Shown: positions 1-8,818 of the stretch, one piece after another
How positions within the stretch are numbered: position 1 is the first letter of the stretch
Layout of the letters: each line of letters opens with the position of its first letter
Assembly (NCBI RefSeq): GCF_013364195.1
Contig: NZ_CP054918.1
Coordinates: 558,001-622,000 of the forward strand
From: Streptomyces sp. NA04227
GTDB taxonomy: Bacteria > Actinomycetota > Actinomycetes > Streptomycetales > Streptomycetaceae
Direction of reading: 5' to 3'
DNA length: 64,000 nt
Translations under genes and position numbers: made by a program
The notes under the pieces: model-generated
What the model saw: the letters and a program-made list of their open reading frames with translations, nothing else
What the model was told of the DNA's origin: nothing
The model's database searches: none

Positions 1-11
1 GTCTCGGTCAC
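1..11 (-). CDS. 5' end of a divergent gene cut by the left edge
   Basis: Reading the minus strand, a GGAGG at 21-25 is followed 9 bases later by GTG at 9-11 and then three in-frame codons to the edge (reading VTE). This looks like the start of a gene transcribed away from the Lrp-family regulator. The product cannot be identified. A divergent Lrp regulator next to an amino-acid metabolism gene is a common arrangement, but that is inference. Confidence 0.35.
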
Positions 12-161
12 AGGAATTCTCCTCCCAGCGGTACCGGTCACCCCCGCTCCGGGAGCGACCGGCTTCTGACAGGAAATCTAAGCGGGATACGCGGACAACT
101 GAAGGCATGATCCCCGGCATACGCATTGAACTTCCGTGGATTCCCCTGCTACTTCTGGGGC

Positions 162-626
162 ATGACCGTGAATCCACCGGACGCCACCGACTGGCACATA
201 CTCGAGGTTCTGCAACGCGACGGCAGGGTCAGCTTCGCCGAACTCGCCCGCGCGGTCGCGATGTCGCCGAGCGCGGTCACCGAACGCGTGCGGCGCCTGG
301 AGGAGTCGGGCGTCATCAAGGGGTACGCGGCGGTCGTGGACCCCGAACGCGTGGGCTTCGCCATCCTGGCCTTCGTCCGGCTGCGCTACCCGCACCCCAA
401 CTACAAGCCCTTCCACGAGCTGGTCGCCGCCACCCCCGAGATCCTCGAAGCCCATCATGTGACCGGCGACGACTGCTTCGTCATCAAGGTCGCGGCCCGG
501 TCGATGAGCCACCTCGAGGAGATCTCCGGGCGGATCAGCACCCTCGGCTCGGTCACGACCAGCGTGGTGTACTCCTCGCCCTTGCCCCGACGGGCCGTCG
601 AACGGTCGACGCTCGCCGATTCGTGA
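162..626 (+). CDS. Lrp/AsnC family transcriptional regulator
   Basis: A 154-residue one-domain-pair regulator. The N-terminal half is an AsnC-type helix-turn-helix (DWHILEVLQRDGRVSF, then SPSAVTERVRRLEE). The C-terminal half is a RAM ligand-binding domain ending in the strand TSVVYSSPLP. The family binds amino acids or related small effectors and forms dimers or higher multimers. A TTG at 126 would add 12 residues of unusual composition, so ATG 162 after TCTGGGG is preferred. It lies divergent from a gene cut by the left edge, which is the likely target, and converges with sbcC. The effector is unknown. Confidence 0.9.
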   Translation: MTVNPPDATDWHILEVLQRDGRVSFAELARAVAMSPSAVTERVRRLEESGVIKGYAAVVDPERVGFAILAFVRLRYPHPNYKPFHELVAATPEILEAHHVTGDDCFVIKVAARSMSHLEEISGRISTLGSVTTSVVYSSPLPRRAVERSTLADS

Positions 627-638
627 GCCGAGGGCTCA
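624..638. terminator. weak hairpin between convergent regulator and sbcC
   Basis: TGAGCC and GGCTCA flank a 3-base loop and include the stop codon of the Lrp-family gene. The stem is only 6 bp with no T-tract, so this is a tentative call. Confidence 0.25.
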
Positions 639-655
639 ACCCCCTGGATTGGACG

Positions 656-3652
656 TCAGTCCGGAGCGCCGCGCAGCTTCGCCACCGATCCGGTGCGCTC
701 CTTGACCACTTCCAGCCGGGTGTGGACGCGCCGCCGGAGATCCGCGACATGGCTGACGATCCCCACGCTGCGCTCCCGTTCGCGCAGTGCGTCGAGGACG
801 TCCATCACCTCGTCCAGGGTCTGTTCGTCCAGGCTGCCGAAGCCCTCGTCGATGAAGAGGGTGTCGAGCCGGACGCCGCCCGCCTCCTCGGTGACCACAT
901 CCGCGAGACCCAGTGCCAGCGCGAGCGAGGCGAAGAAGGACTCACCGCCGGAGAGGGTCGCGGTGTCCCGCTCGCGGCCGGTCCAGGCGTCGACGACGTG
1001 CAGGCCGAGTCCCGAACGTCCGCGTCCGCTGCGGTCGTCGGAGTGCACGAGCGTGTAGCGCCCCGACGACATACGCCGCAGCCGGGCCGTGGCCGCGGCG
1101 GCGACCTGTTCCAGCCGGGCGGCGAGCACGTACGACTCCAGGCGCATGCGCCGCTCGTTGTCCGCGGAGGTTCCGGCGGCGAGCGCGGCGAGATGGGCCA
1201 CGCGGTCGTACTCCTGGCGCAGCGGCCCGAGTTGGCGTACCGAGGCGGTGGCGCGTACGGAGAGCCGGTCCAGTTCACGGCAGCGTTCCCGGGCGGCGTC
1301 GGCCGAGGAGGCGGCCCGTCGCGAGCGGTCGGCCGCCGAGCGCAGCGCGGCCTCGGCCCCGGCGGGGTCCGCGGGCGGCAGGCATTCCGCGCGGATGGTC
1401 TCGGGCTCCGCGAGGACGGAGCGTACGGCGGCCTGTTCGCGCTGCCGGTCGTCCAGCCGGTGCTGGAGTTCGCGGTGGGCGGCGTCGGTCAGAATCGCCT
1501 CGGCCGCCTCGCTCGGGGTGGGGAAACCGGCACGGAAGGCCTCGTCGGCGACGCGCGCGTCGGCGTCCTTGAGCCGGGCCGCGGAATCCGCCGCGAGACG
1601 GGCCGCCCCGGCCGCCTCGTCGAGCCGGGCGCCCTGCGCCGCGAGTTGGCGGGCACGCGCGTCCACGCTGCCCGCCTCGCCCCGGGCCTGGCTCAACTCC
1701 TCGTCCAGGGCCGCCTGTTCACGGCCGAGGGCGTCCCGGAGCGAAGCACGCGAGGCGGCGCGCTCGGCGACGCCCTGACGCTGTGCGCGCCTGCGTTCGT
1801 GCTCCGCCTCCGCGTGGGCCAGGGCCTCGCGGGCGGAGTGCAGTCCGGAGGCGAGCGCGCGGGTCCGGTCGTACTCCTCGTGAGTCTCGCCGTACTCCTC
1901 GGTGAGCCGCTCCAGGGCTTCGTCGCCCGCGGCCGCCGTGGCGGCGGCGAGGCTCTCCCGCAGGACGGCGAGGTGGCCCTCGGCCGCCGCGCGCGCTTCC
2001 TCGGCACTCCGGTGCGCCTCGAGCGCGGCCTCCTCCGCGGCGCGGTCCACATGGCCCGGCGCCTTGCGGGCGGGCTCGGGGTGGGTGGGTGAACCGCAGA
2101 CCGCACACGGCTCGTCCGGCCGCAGTCCCTCGGCGAGTTCGGCCGCGAAGTGGGCCAGGCGCTGCTCCTTGAGCGCGAGCCAGCGCTCATGGGCGGTCGC
2201 CGCCTCCTCACGCGCCCGGGTCAGCTCCGCCCCGGCGGCCGCCGCCTCGCCGGTCAACTCCTCGCGCCGCTGGGCCGCCTGCACCCGGGCGCGTACGGAG
2301 TCGAGCCGTCCGGCGAGCTGTTCGGTACGGGCCACCGCCTCCTGGCAGCGTTCGACCCCGGCGCGCAGCGTCTCGGACTGCCGGGGCCAGCCGTCCAGCC
2401 AGCCGTCGAGTTCGGCCAGCGCCTCGCCGTCGGCGTGCTCCTGGCGTTCCAGCAGGTCCCGCTCGCGGGCGACCTCGGTGCTGCGTCGCTCGGCCCGCCG
2501 CGCCGCGTCGAGCGCGCCCAGTTCCTTGGCCACCGCCTGTGCGGCCGCGGCGAGTTCGTCCGCTCCGGCCTCGGCGAACCGGCCCGGCAGCAGTGCGCGG
2601 GCCCGTGCCTCGGCATCGGCGCCCCGTCGGTGCGCGGCCGCCGCGGACTCCCGCAGGGACAGCACGGGCGCCACCCGCTCGGCCTTGCGGCCACGGGCCA
2701 GACGTTCCTCGACCCGGCGGTGCTCCTCGGCCCGCTCGGCCAGGTTCCGCTCCCCGGCCCGCGCCTCCTCCGCGCGCTGCTGCAGCCGCGCCAACTCCCT
2801 TGCCTCGTCCAGGCGTTGAGTCGCCTCCTGGCGGGCCTGCTCGGCGGTGTCCAGTGCGCAGCGGGCCTGGGTCAGGTGTTCGCGTGCGCCGCTGCGGGCC
2901 TGGGCGGCCCAGGTCAGGACCTCGGTCGCGAGCCCGGGGTCGCCGGGCGCGGCTTCGGTCAGCGGTACCTCGGCCGCCGGGCCCGCCTCCTGCTGCATCC
3001 GGTGGGCCTCGGCCAGGAGTCCGATGTCGGCCTTGCGCACCGCCGCCTCGGCGGCCCGACGCCGGTCGGCGAGTTCGCGTTCCACCGCGGCGAAGCGGCC
3101 GGTGCCGAAGAGACGGCCGAGCAGCTTGCCGCGGGTCTCGGCATCGGAGCGCAGGAACCGCGCGAAGTCCCCCTGTGGCAGCAGGACCACCTGGCAGAAC
3201 TGGTCCCGGCTCATGCCGAGGAGCTGGGTGATCTCCTCGCCGATCTCCTGATGCGAGCGGCTCAGCGCCTTCCAGCCCTGCCCGTCGAGCTCCCGCAGAA
3301 TTCCGGTCGCTTTGTCGACAGTGGTACCCGCGCCCCGCTTCTTCGGCCGTTCCCACGGGGGCTGCCGGGTGATGTCCAGACGCCGCCCGGCCACCGTGAA
3401 CTCCAGGCCGACCGTGGTGCGCAGCGCGGCCTGGGCATGATCGCTGCGCAGCGTCATGCCCTGGCCGCCGTGGCGGGCACCGGGCACCGCCCCGTACAGC
3501 GCGTAGCAGACGGCGTCGAGTACGGAGGTCTTGCCCGCGCCGGTCGGTCCGTGCAGCAGGAACAGGCCCGCCGAGGCGAGCGCGTCGAAGTCGATCTCCT
3601 GGGTGGTCGCGAACGGCCCGAAGGCCGACAGGCTGAGCCGGTGCAGCCTCAC
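656..3652 (-). CDS. sbcC: SbcC exonuclease subunit (SMC/Rad50-like ATPase)
   Basis: A 998-residue Rad50-like ATPase that pairs with SbcD to cut hairpin and double-strand DNA ends. The N-terminal ABC half carries Walker A GPTGAGKTS at about 35-43. Long Ala/Glu/Arg-rich coiled coils follow. The centre (about residue 515) has the zinc-hook CxxC in CAVCGSPTHP. The C-terminal half has the signature LSGGES near 900 and Walker B LFIDEGFGSLDEQ near 932. The GTG start at 3652 overlaps the sbcD stop (GTGA), which indicates translational coupling. The same frame stays open upstream to 4075, but that part is low-complexity and antisense-like over sbcD, so it is excluded. Confidence 0.95.
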   Translation of the reverse strand: MRLHRLSLSAFGPFATTQEIDFDALASAGLFLLHGPTGAGKTSVLDAVCYALYGAVPGARHGGQGMTLRSDHAQAALRTTVGLEFTVAGRRLDITRQPPWERPKKRGAGTTVDKATGILRELDGQGWKALSRSHQEIGEEITQLLGMSRDQFCQVVLLPQGDFARFLRSDAETRGKLLGRLFGTGRFAAVERELADRRRAAEAAVRKADIGLLAEAHRMQQEAGPAAEVPLTEAAPGDPGLATEVLTWAAQARSGAREHLTQARCALDTAEQARQEATQRLDEARELARLQQRAEEARAGERNLAERAEEHRRVEERLARGRKAERVAPVLSLRESAAAAHRRGADAEARARALLPGRFAEAGADELAAAAQAVAKELGALDAARRAERRSTEVARERDLLERQEHADGEALAELDGWLDGWPRQSETLRAGVERCQEAVARTEQLAGRLDSVRARVQAAQRREELTGEAAAAGAELTRAREEAATAHERWLALKEQRLAHFAAELAEGLRPDEPCAVCGSPTHPEPARKAPGHVDRAAEEAALEAHRSAEEARAAAEGHLAVLRESLAAATAAAGDEALERLTEEYGETHEEYDRTRALASGLHSAREALAHAEAEHERRRAQRQGVAERAASRASLRDALGREQAALDEELSQARGEAGSVDARARQLAAQGARLDEAAGAARLAADSAARLKDADARVADEAFRAGFPTPSEAAEAILTDAAHRELQHRLDDRQREQAAVRSVLAEPETIRAECLPPADPAGAEAALRSAADRSRRAASSADAARERCRELDRLSVRATASVRQLGPLRQEYDRVAHLAALAAGTSADNERRMRLESYVLAARLEQVAAAATARLRRMSSGRYTLVHSDDRSGRGRSGLGLHVVDAWTGRERDTATLSGGESFFASLALALGLADVVTEEAGGVRLDTLFIDEGFGSLDEQTLDEVMDVLDALRERERSVGIVSHVADLRRRVHTRLEVVKERTGSVAKLRGAPD

Positions 3653-4812
3653 CGGGCCACCTCCCGCAGCGTCTCCTCGGCGCGCACCGCGTCGAAGGCG
3701 TCCCGCAGCACCAGCCGTTCCGCCTCCTTCGGCTCGCTGCCGCGCACATGGGCGACGAAGTCCTCCGCGACCTCCTGGTCGCTGCGCCCACGGAGCCGCT
3801 CCGCGTAGGAGACCTCCGGCTCGGCGTCCCTGCCCTCGGGCGCGAAGACCAGGGTGAGGGTGTGCGGGAAACGCTCGGACAGGCGCGCCATCGGGTCGGC
3901 GGGGCGCTCCGGGTCGGTGAGAGTGGCCTCGATCCAGTCGCCCTCGTGCCCGGACAGCCGTGGATCGGCGAGGAGTTGCTCGAGCCGTCCGCTGATCCGC
4001 GCGAGCCCGCGCGGTACGGGTGTGTCCACGCGCACGGCCGAGACGGCACCCGCGGCATCCAGGTCGACCAGCCACATGCCCTTGCGGTGCTCGCTCTCCG
4101 AGAAGGAGTACGCGAGCGGGGAACCGGAGTAGCGCACCCGCTCCGTCAGCGTCTGGCTGCCGTGCAGGTGGCCGAGCGCCACGTAGTCGACGCCGTCGAA
4201 CACGGCGGCCGGTATCGAGGCGACGCCGCCGACGGTGATGTCGCGTTCGCTGTCGCTGATGTGTCCGCCGGTCACGAAGGCGTGCGCGAGGACGACGGAC
4301 CGGGTGCCCGGCGCTCTGCCCGCGAGGTCCGCGCGGACCCGGTCCATGGCGCCCGTGAGCACCGCCTCATGCCCGCTCGTGCGCACCCCGAACTCCGCTT
4401 TGACCAGGGCGGGTTCGAGGTACGGCAGGCCGTAGAAGGCGACCGGGCCGTGCGCGTCGGACAGCAGCACCGGCTCGCCGCAGTGGGCGGGGTCGGTGCG
4501 CAGATGGATGCCCGCGTGCCCCATCAGGCCCGCGCCGACGCCGAGTCGGCGCGCCGAGTCATGGTTGCCGGAGATCATCACGGTGGGCACACCGAGGTCC
4601 GCGAGGCGGTGCAGCGCCTGGTCGAAGAGCTCCACGGCGGCCAGCGGCGGCACGGCTCTGTCGTAGACGTCGCCCGCCACGAGCACCGCGTCCACGCCCT
4701 CGCTGCGCACCACCTCGACCAGGTGGGCGATGAACTCGGCCTGGGCGCCGAGCATGCTGACGCGGTGGAAGGACCGGCCCAGGTGCCAGTCCGATGTGTG
4801 GAGCAACCTCAT
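3649..4812 (-). CDS. sbcD: SbcD nuclease subunit (Mre11-like)
   Basis: A 387-residue metallophosphoesterase, the nuclease partner of SbcC. The metal-binding motifs appear in order: TSDWHLG at the N-terminus, AGDVYDR, SGNHDSARR and ALGHLHG. A C-terminal capping region follows and the protein ends in TLREVAR. ATG 4812 (MRLLHTSDWHLGR) fits the family start; a TTG at 4842 would add ten residues. The last codon overlaps the sbcC start by four bases. The two genes form the usual sbcDC operon. Confidence 0.95.
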   Translation of the reverse strand: MRLLHTSDWHLGRSFHRVSMLGAQAEFIAHLVEVVRSEGVDAVLVAGDVYDRAVPPLAAVELFDQALHRLADLGVPTVMISGNHDSARRLGVGAGLMGHAGIHLRTDPAHCGEPVLLSDAHGPVAFYGLPYLEPALVKAEFGVRTSGHEAVLTGAMDRVRADLAGRAPGTRSVVLAHAFVTGGHISDSERDITVGGVASIPAAVFDGVDYVALGHLHGSQTLTERVRYSGSPLAYSFSESEHRKGMWLVDLDAAGAVSAVRVDTPVPRGLARISGRLEQLLADPRLSGHEGDWIEATLTDPERPADPMARLSERFPHTLTLVFAPEGRDAEPEVSYAERLRGRSDQEVAEDFVAHVRGSEPKEAERLVLRDAFDAVRAEETLREVAR

Positions 4813-4868
4813 GATCCCGACCCTAGCGGGCGGGTGTGACAACGCCGTCGCGGACGGCGGTGGACCCG

Positions 4869-5495
4869 TCAGCTCTCCCCGTAGGCCTCGCCGCCGAGTT
4901 CGAGCCGCGCGGTGCCCGCCGTGACGTCCGCGAGCCAGGCGCCGAAGGCCGCGACCTCCGCGTCGGGCAGACCGACTTCGATGGTGACCGCCTCCGCGTA
5001 CCGCACCTCGCGCACCGCGCGGCCGGTGGCCCGCAGGTCGTTCTCGACCTTGCCCGCGCGCTGGTGGTCCACGGTGACGGTGGCGAGCCGGTAGCGCCTG
5101 CGGACCCGGATGTCGGCGGCGTCGATGGCTTCTCCGACGGCTCCGCCGTAGGCGCGGATCAGGCCGCCCGCGCCGAGTTTGGTGCCGCCGAAGTAGCGGG
5201 TGACCACGGCGACGACGTACCGCATCTCGCGCCTCGTCAGCATCTGCAGCATCGGCACGCCCGCGGTGCCGCCGGGTTCACCGTCGTCGCTCGCCTTCTG
5301 CACCCGGGCGTCGGCCCCGATGACGTACGCGAAGCAGTTGTGGCTGGCGTCCGGATGCCGCGCGCGGACCCCGGCGACGACCGACTGCGCCTCCTCCTCC
5401 GTGGCGGCGGGGGCGAGGGTGCACAGGAACCGCGAGCGGTTCACCTCGGTCTCGTGCACCGACTGCTGGGCGACGGTGCGGTACTCGTCCTGCAT
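4869..5495 (-). CDS. yigZ: YigZ/IMPACT family protein
   Basis: A 208-residue protein of the UPF0029/IMPACT family. The N-terminal domain has the family signature residues SRFLCTLAPA, DASHNCFAYV and SDDGEPGGTAGVPML, followed by VVTRYFGGTKLGAGGLIRAY. The C-terminal part is a ferredoxin-like domain. Bacterial members are poorly characterised; links to translation control or proteolysis come from eukaryotic IMPACT. No Shine-Dalgarno sequence is evident, so the mRNA may be leaderless. It sits upstream of sbcD on the same strand with a 56 bp gap, so read-through is possible. Confidence 0.9.
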   Translation of the reverse strand: MQDEYRTVAQQSVHETEVNRSRFLCTLAPAATEEEAQSVVAGVRARHPDASHNCFAYVIGADARVQKASDDGEPGGTAGVPMLQMLTRREMRYVVAVVTRYFGGTKLGAGGLIRAYGGAVGEAIDAADIRVRRRYRLATVTVDHQRAGKVENDLRATGRAVREVRYAEAVTIEVGLPDAEVAAFGAWLADVTAGTARLELGGEAYGES

Positions 5496-5597
5496 CCGGA
5501 CAGGGTATGCGGGCCTGCCCGGCCCCTGAGCGCCGGGCGCTCGGGCGGGGGTCGCCGGGAGCCTTGTGGTTGTGCCGCGCGGGGAACGAGCGACGAA

Positions 5598-5625
5598 TCA
5601 TCCGATCATTAAGCTCTTCGGATGA
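5598..5625. promoter_or_regulatory. 8-bp inverted repeat upstream of the fucosidase gene
   Basis: TCATCCGA (5598-5605) and TCGGATGA (5618-5625) are perfect inverted repeats around an A+T-richer 12-base spacer, in an otherwise GC-rich 370 bp intergenic stretch (5496-5864). It looks like an operator or hairpin for one of the divergent neighbours. The rest of the gap holds an unconvincing forward reading frame (to 5812) that I do not call as a gene. Confidence 0.4.
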
Positions 5626-5852
5626 CTGGCATGGCGGAGTGACCTTCACCTTCCCCAGCAGCGCGGACGGTGCGAAAAGCAACGTCACCTCACGCGGCAC
5701 GGTCATCGAGGTGCCGCACGGGGCCGTAGTGCGGGCCCGTCGGCTTGGCCCGCCCGAGCGGCACGCAAGGGTGGGCCTGAGGTGGGCATCGCCGGTGAAA
5801 ACGGACCACTGATGGGTGGTCCTGGCCGACGCGTGACCGGGAGGCACCGGCC

Positions 5853-5858
5853 TAGCGT
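5853..5858 (+). promoter_or_regulatory. -10 element (TAGCGT) of a likely leaderless transcript
   Basis: TAGCGT fits the actinomycete TAnnnT -10 consensus and lies 6 bases before the ATG at 5865, with no ribosome-binding site between. Transcription probably starts at or next to the A of the start codon. Confidence 0.5.
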
Positions 5859-5864
5859 GGCCGC

Positions 5865-7151
5865 ATGGTCATGCAACCCTGGTTCCCCGACGCCAAGCTC
5901 GGCATCTTCGTCCACTACGGGATCTACGCCGTCGACGGCGTACCCGAGTCCTGGTCCTTCTACCTCGGCCAGGTGTCGCACACGCAGTACATGAAGCAGC
6001 TCGACGGCTTCACCGCCGCGAACTACGACCCCGCCGCCTGGGCCGACCTGTTCGCCCGCGCGGGCGCGGGCTATGCCGTACTGACGGCACGTCACCACGA
6101 CGGTGTCGCACTGTGGGACACCGCCCAGAGCGACCTGAACGTCGTGCGGCGCACACCCGCGGGCCGCGACCTCATCGCACCGTACGTCGACGCGCTGCGC
6201 GCCCGCGGCCTCAAAGTCGGCCTCTACTACTCCCACTCCGACTGGAGCCACCCCGACTACGCGAGCGTCCGCCACCCCGACCCGCCGCGCATCGACACCG
6301 ACGTCACCAGCATCAACACCAACGCCTTCAGCGCTCCCCCGGACGGCGCCGAAGACCCGGAAGCCTGGAACCGCTTCCTGGCATACCGCAACGCCCAAGT
6401 CGGCGAACTCGTCGACCGCTTCGCCCCCGACCTGCTGTGGTTCGACGGCGAGTGGGAACGCACCGAGGAACAATGGCGGATGGGCGACCTCGCCGCCCAG
6501 ATCCACGCGGGCAACCCGCACACCATCCTCAACGCCCGCATGCTCAGCCACGGCGACTACGCCACCCCCGAGCAGGGCGTCCCGCTCCACGCACCCGACG
6601 GCCCCTGGGAGTTGTGCCTGACCGTCAACGACTCCTGGGGCTTCCAGCACAACGACCACCACCACAAATCCGTACGCCAGCTCGTCCGCTACTTCACCGA
6701 GACCATCGGCATGGGCGGCAACCTCCTGCTCGACGTCGGCCCCCGCGAGGACGGCACCCTCACACAGGAGCAGACCGCGCGCCTCGAAGGACTCGGCGCA
6801 TGGATCCGCCGCCACAAGGAAGCCGTGTACGGCACCGTCGCCGGACTGCCCGCAGGACACCACTACGGCCCCAGCACACTCTCCGCGGACCGCCGCACCC
6901 TCTACCTGATCTGCTTCGACCCGCCCCAGGAGACCGTGGCCGTACGAGGACTGCGTACACCCGTCAAACGCGTGAGCGTCCTCGGAACCGGCACCACCCT
7001 CACGCACCGCGTCATCGGAGGACTCCACGAGGTGCCCGGCGTGCTGTGGATCGACGCACCACCCACCCCCGACATCGACACCCACGCCACCGTGCTCGCC
7101 CTCGAACTCGACGGAGAACTGGACCTGTACCGGGGAACCGGCCGCGACTGA
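5865..7151 (+). CDS. alpha-L-fucosidase, GH29 family
   Basis: A 428-residue glycoside hydrolase. The N-terminus WFPDAKLGIFVHYGIYAVDG and the TARHHDGVALWD segment are GH29 hallmarks. LLWFDGEWE contains the aspartate expected to act as catalytic nucleophile. A C-terminal beta-sandwich-like region follows (about residue 340 on). There is no signal peptide, so the enzyme is probably cytoplasmic and acts on imported fuco-oligosaccharides. The gene is monocistronic, with a leaderless-type promoter. No transporter or fucose catabolic gene lies beside it, so the substrate is unclear. Confidence 0.88.
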   Translation: MVMQPWFPDAKLGIFVHYGIYAVDGVPESWSFYLGQVSHTQYMKQLDGFTAANYDPAAWADLFARAGAGYAVLTARHHDGVALWDTAQSDLNVVRRTPAGRDLIAPYVDALRARGLKVGLYYSHSDWSHPDYASVRHPDPPRIDTDVTSINTNAFSAPPDGAEDPEAWNRFLAYRNAQVGELVDRFAPDLLWFDGEWERTEEQWRMGDLAAQIHAGNPHTILNARMLSHGDYATPEQGVPLHAPDGPWELCLTVNDSWGFQHNDHHHKSVRQLVRYFTETIGMGGNLLLDVGPREDGTLTQEQTARLEGLGAWIRRHKEAVYGTVAGLPAGHHYGPSTLSADRRTLYLICFDPPQETVAVRGLRTPVKRVSVLGTGTTLTHRVIGGLHEVPGVLWIDAPPTPDIDTHATVLALELDGELDLYRGTGRD

Positions 7152-7210
7152 GCGACATCCCGCCCCGCCGCCACGGGTGCGACCTCAGGCACCGGCGGCA
7201 TCCGCACCCT

Positions 7211-7227
7211 GCGAGGCAGGGCCTCGC
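7211..7227. terminator. hairpin between convergent genes
   Basis: GCGAGGC (7211-7217) and GCCTCGC (7221-7227) form a 7-bp stem with a 3-base loop between the fucosidase stop (7151) and the opposing DUF2867 stop (7231). It could serve both strands. Confidence 0.4.
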
Positions 7228-7230
7228 TCG

Positions 7231-7842
7231 TCAGGTGCCGGGGGTCGTCCCGGCGAGCAGGCGGGTGCGGTCCCGCCAGGCACGCTCCCATTGGCGGGTC
7301 AGCGCGGGGTAGATGATCAGGTAGCGGAAGGGGGCGATGAAGGCCATGTAGAGCCGTCCGAACCGCCCGTTGGGTTTGACCAGGGCCGCCATGCGCAGCT
7401 CGTATCCGCCTTCGCCGTTCGCTACCCAGCCCAGGTGCATGATGTCGTGCACGGTCCTGTTGGCCAGTTCGCGGGCGGCCTCGTCGCCGAGCAGGTACAC
7501 GTCGGTGAAGGGATCGGTGCAGGGGGTGGCGTCGGCGGCGGTCCGAGCGAGGTCGCCTGGGAGCCGCTCGCGCAGCGAGGCAACCCGGCTGCCCAGGCCC
7601 GCCCGGGGGGAGTCCCAGCCGAGCAGGGCGCCGAGCTTCCAGCGCACGGCGAACAGGAACCGCACCGGGGCGGGTTCCTTTCGGGTGTCATAGGCCGCCT
7701 TCAGCGCGTCGAGCATCACGGGGAAGTCGTCGGGCCCGGCACCTGGGGCGCGGAAGGACCAGACGTCCTCGATCCGGAAGTCGCGGGTGAACTCGTGGAT
7801 CCGCCACGGCTGTTCGGTGTGGGCGGCTTTCGGGATCCGCAT
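7231..7842 (-). CDS. DUF2867 family protein
   Basis: A 203-residue protein of the DUF2867 type. Recognisable parts are the N-terminal HEFTRDFRIEDVWSFRAPG segment and the central TDVYLLGDEAARELANRTVHDIMHLGWV. The C-terminal stretch GRLYMAFIAPFRYLIIYPAL is hydrophobic and may touch the membrane. The family often appears fused to or beside NAD-binding or SAM-dependent proteins; its biochemical function is unknown. It starts 3 bases after the stop of the upstream membrane protein, so the two are one transcript, probably under the divergent TetR regulator. Confidence 0.75.
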   Translation of the reverse strand: MRIPKAAHTEQPWRIHEFTRDFRIEDVWSFRAPGAGPDDFPVMLDALKAAYDTRKEPAPVRFLFAVRWKLGALLGWDSPRAGLGSRVASLRERLPGDLARTAADATPCTDPFTDVYLLGDEAARELANRTVHDIMHLGWVANGEGGYELRMAALVKPNGRFGRLYMAFIAPFRYLIIYPALTRQWERAWRDRTRLLAGTTPGT

Positions 7843-7845
7843 CTG

Positions 7846-8733
7846 TCAGTCCTTCCCCTCCGGCCTGCGCGGCCGGTCGGTTGCGGGTGGCGCGCTCAGG
7901 GCGGTGAGTGCGGCCAGGAGGCCGAGGGAGAAGGGCCCGACCGGCGTCAGGTCGGGCCCGAACCCGAAGGTGATCGTGACTGCCCATGACACCGCCAGGG
8001 CCGTCACGAGCACGGCGAGGTAACCGAGTAGGAATCGGGCCGCTGCGGCCGAGGTCCGGCGGGACCACACCATCGTCACCGGGATCGCGCAGAACAGGAC
8101 GCAGCTGAACAGCCACATCACGTAGAGGGTGAGTTTCGGGCCGGAGGCGGTGTCGCTCGCCAGCAGCGCGTCCGGCCACGAGTGCAGCGTGGCGAGGCTG
8201 TGGACGACCGCGTTGAGCACAGCGACGACGATCGCGCACCACAGCAGCGCCAGCCGCCCGCGACCGCGGCGAACCGGTGGCTCCGGCCTGCCTGCGGGCC
8301 TCGCTGGGCGGGCCCGCCAGGCCAGGAACGCCACCGGGGCGTGCAGAGCCCATTGAGGTGTCGACAGCGGCCAGGACGCGCCGTCGACCCACAGCGCGGC
8401 CACCGCGAACAGTGCGGCCTGTGAGCCGTTCAGCAGCGCGATCAAGCCGAGTACCGGCCTGGTCACGGTCGCGGGCCGGTGCCGGAGCAGCAGCAGGACG
8501 ACGGGGCAGGTCCAGGCGATCGCCGACATGCCGTGCCACATCATCCGCAGCCCTTGTCGGGCCTCGGGGTCGCCGTCACCGTCCATCAGCGCGTCAAGGG
8601 TCGGACCGGTCTGCACGAAGGTGTGCAGGGCCGCGGCTATCGCCGCCAGTGCGGCGGCCCACCACAGCGCCCGCGGCGGCGCCGTCGTCGCCGTACGGGA
8701 TTCCGGTGACCTCGTCGTCAGCGAACTGCTCAT
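7846..8733 (-). CDS. polytopic membrane protein of unknown function
   Basis: A 295-residue integral membrane protein with about eight hydrophobic segments, including ALWWAAALAAIAAALHTF, VLGLIALLNGSQAALFAVAA and LYVMWLFSCVLFCAIPV. Short Arg-rich loops separate them, and the C-terminal tail is Arg/Pro-rich and charged. I do not recognise the family. It is the first gene of a two-gene unit with the DUF2867 protein and is divergent from a TetR regulator across 137 bp. That layout suggests TetR control in response to a small molecule. Confidence 0.7.
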   Translation of the reverse strand: MSSSLTTRSPESRTATTAPPRALWWAAALAAIAAALHTFVQTGPTLDALMDGDGDPEARQGLRMMWHGMSAIAWTCPVVLLLLRHRPATVTRPVLGLIALLNGSQAALFAVAALWVDGASWPLSTPQWALHAPVAFLAWRARPARPAGRPEPPVRRGRGRLALLWCAIVVAVLNAVVHSLATLHSWPDALLASDTASGPKLTLYVMWLFSCVLFCAIPVTMVWSRRTSAAAARFLLGYLAVLVTALAVSWAVTITFGFGPDLTPVGPFSLGLLAALTALSAPPATDRPRRPEGKD

Positions 8734-8818
8734 GTCTCCCCTTCGATTCCGACCGAGGTGCGGATACGGCTCCCCCGCTGCCGCTCCGCTGGTCCACGGC
8801 CATGCAGACAGCGATCAT

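Noticed and set aside
107..2092. 661-codon forward frame across the Lrp gene and sbcC
   Set aside because: It is antisense to sbcC, has an Arg/Gly-rich composition without domains, and is an effect of GC-biased codons.
3653..4075. Extension of the sbcC frame upstream of GTG 3652
   Set aside because: The added 141 residues are low-complexity Arg/Gly/Ala text over sbcD; the family start is VRLHRLSLSAFGPF.
5507..5812. Forward frame of 101 codons upstream of the fucosidase
   Set aside because: No ribosome-binding site or family similarity; it covers an intergenic region with a palindrome, and its start overlaps the likely promoter of yigZ.
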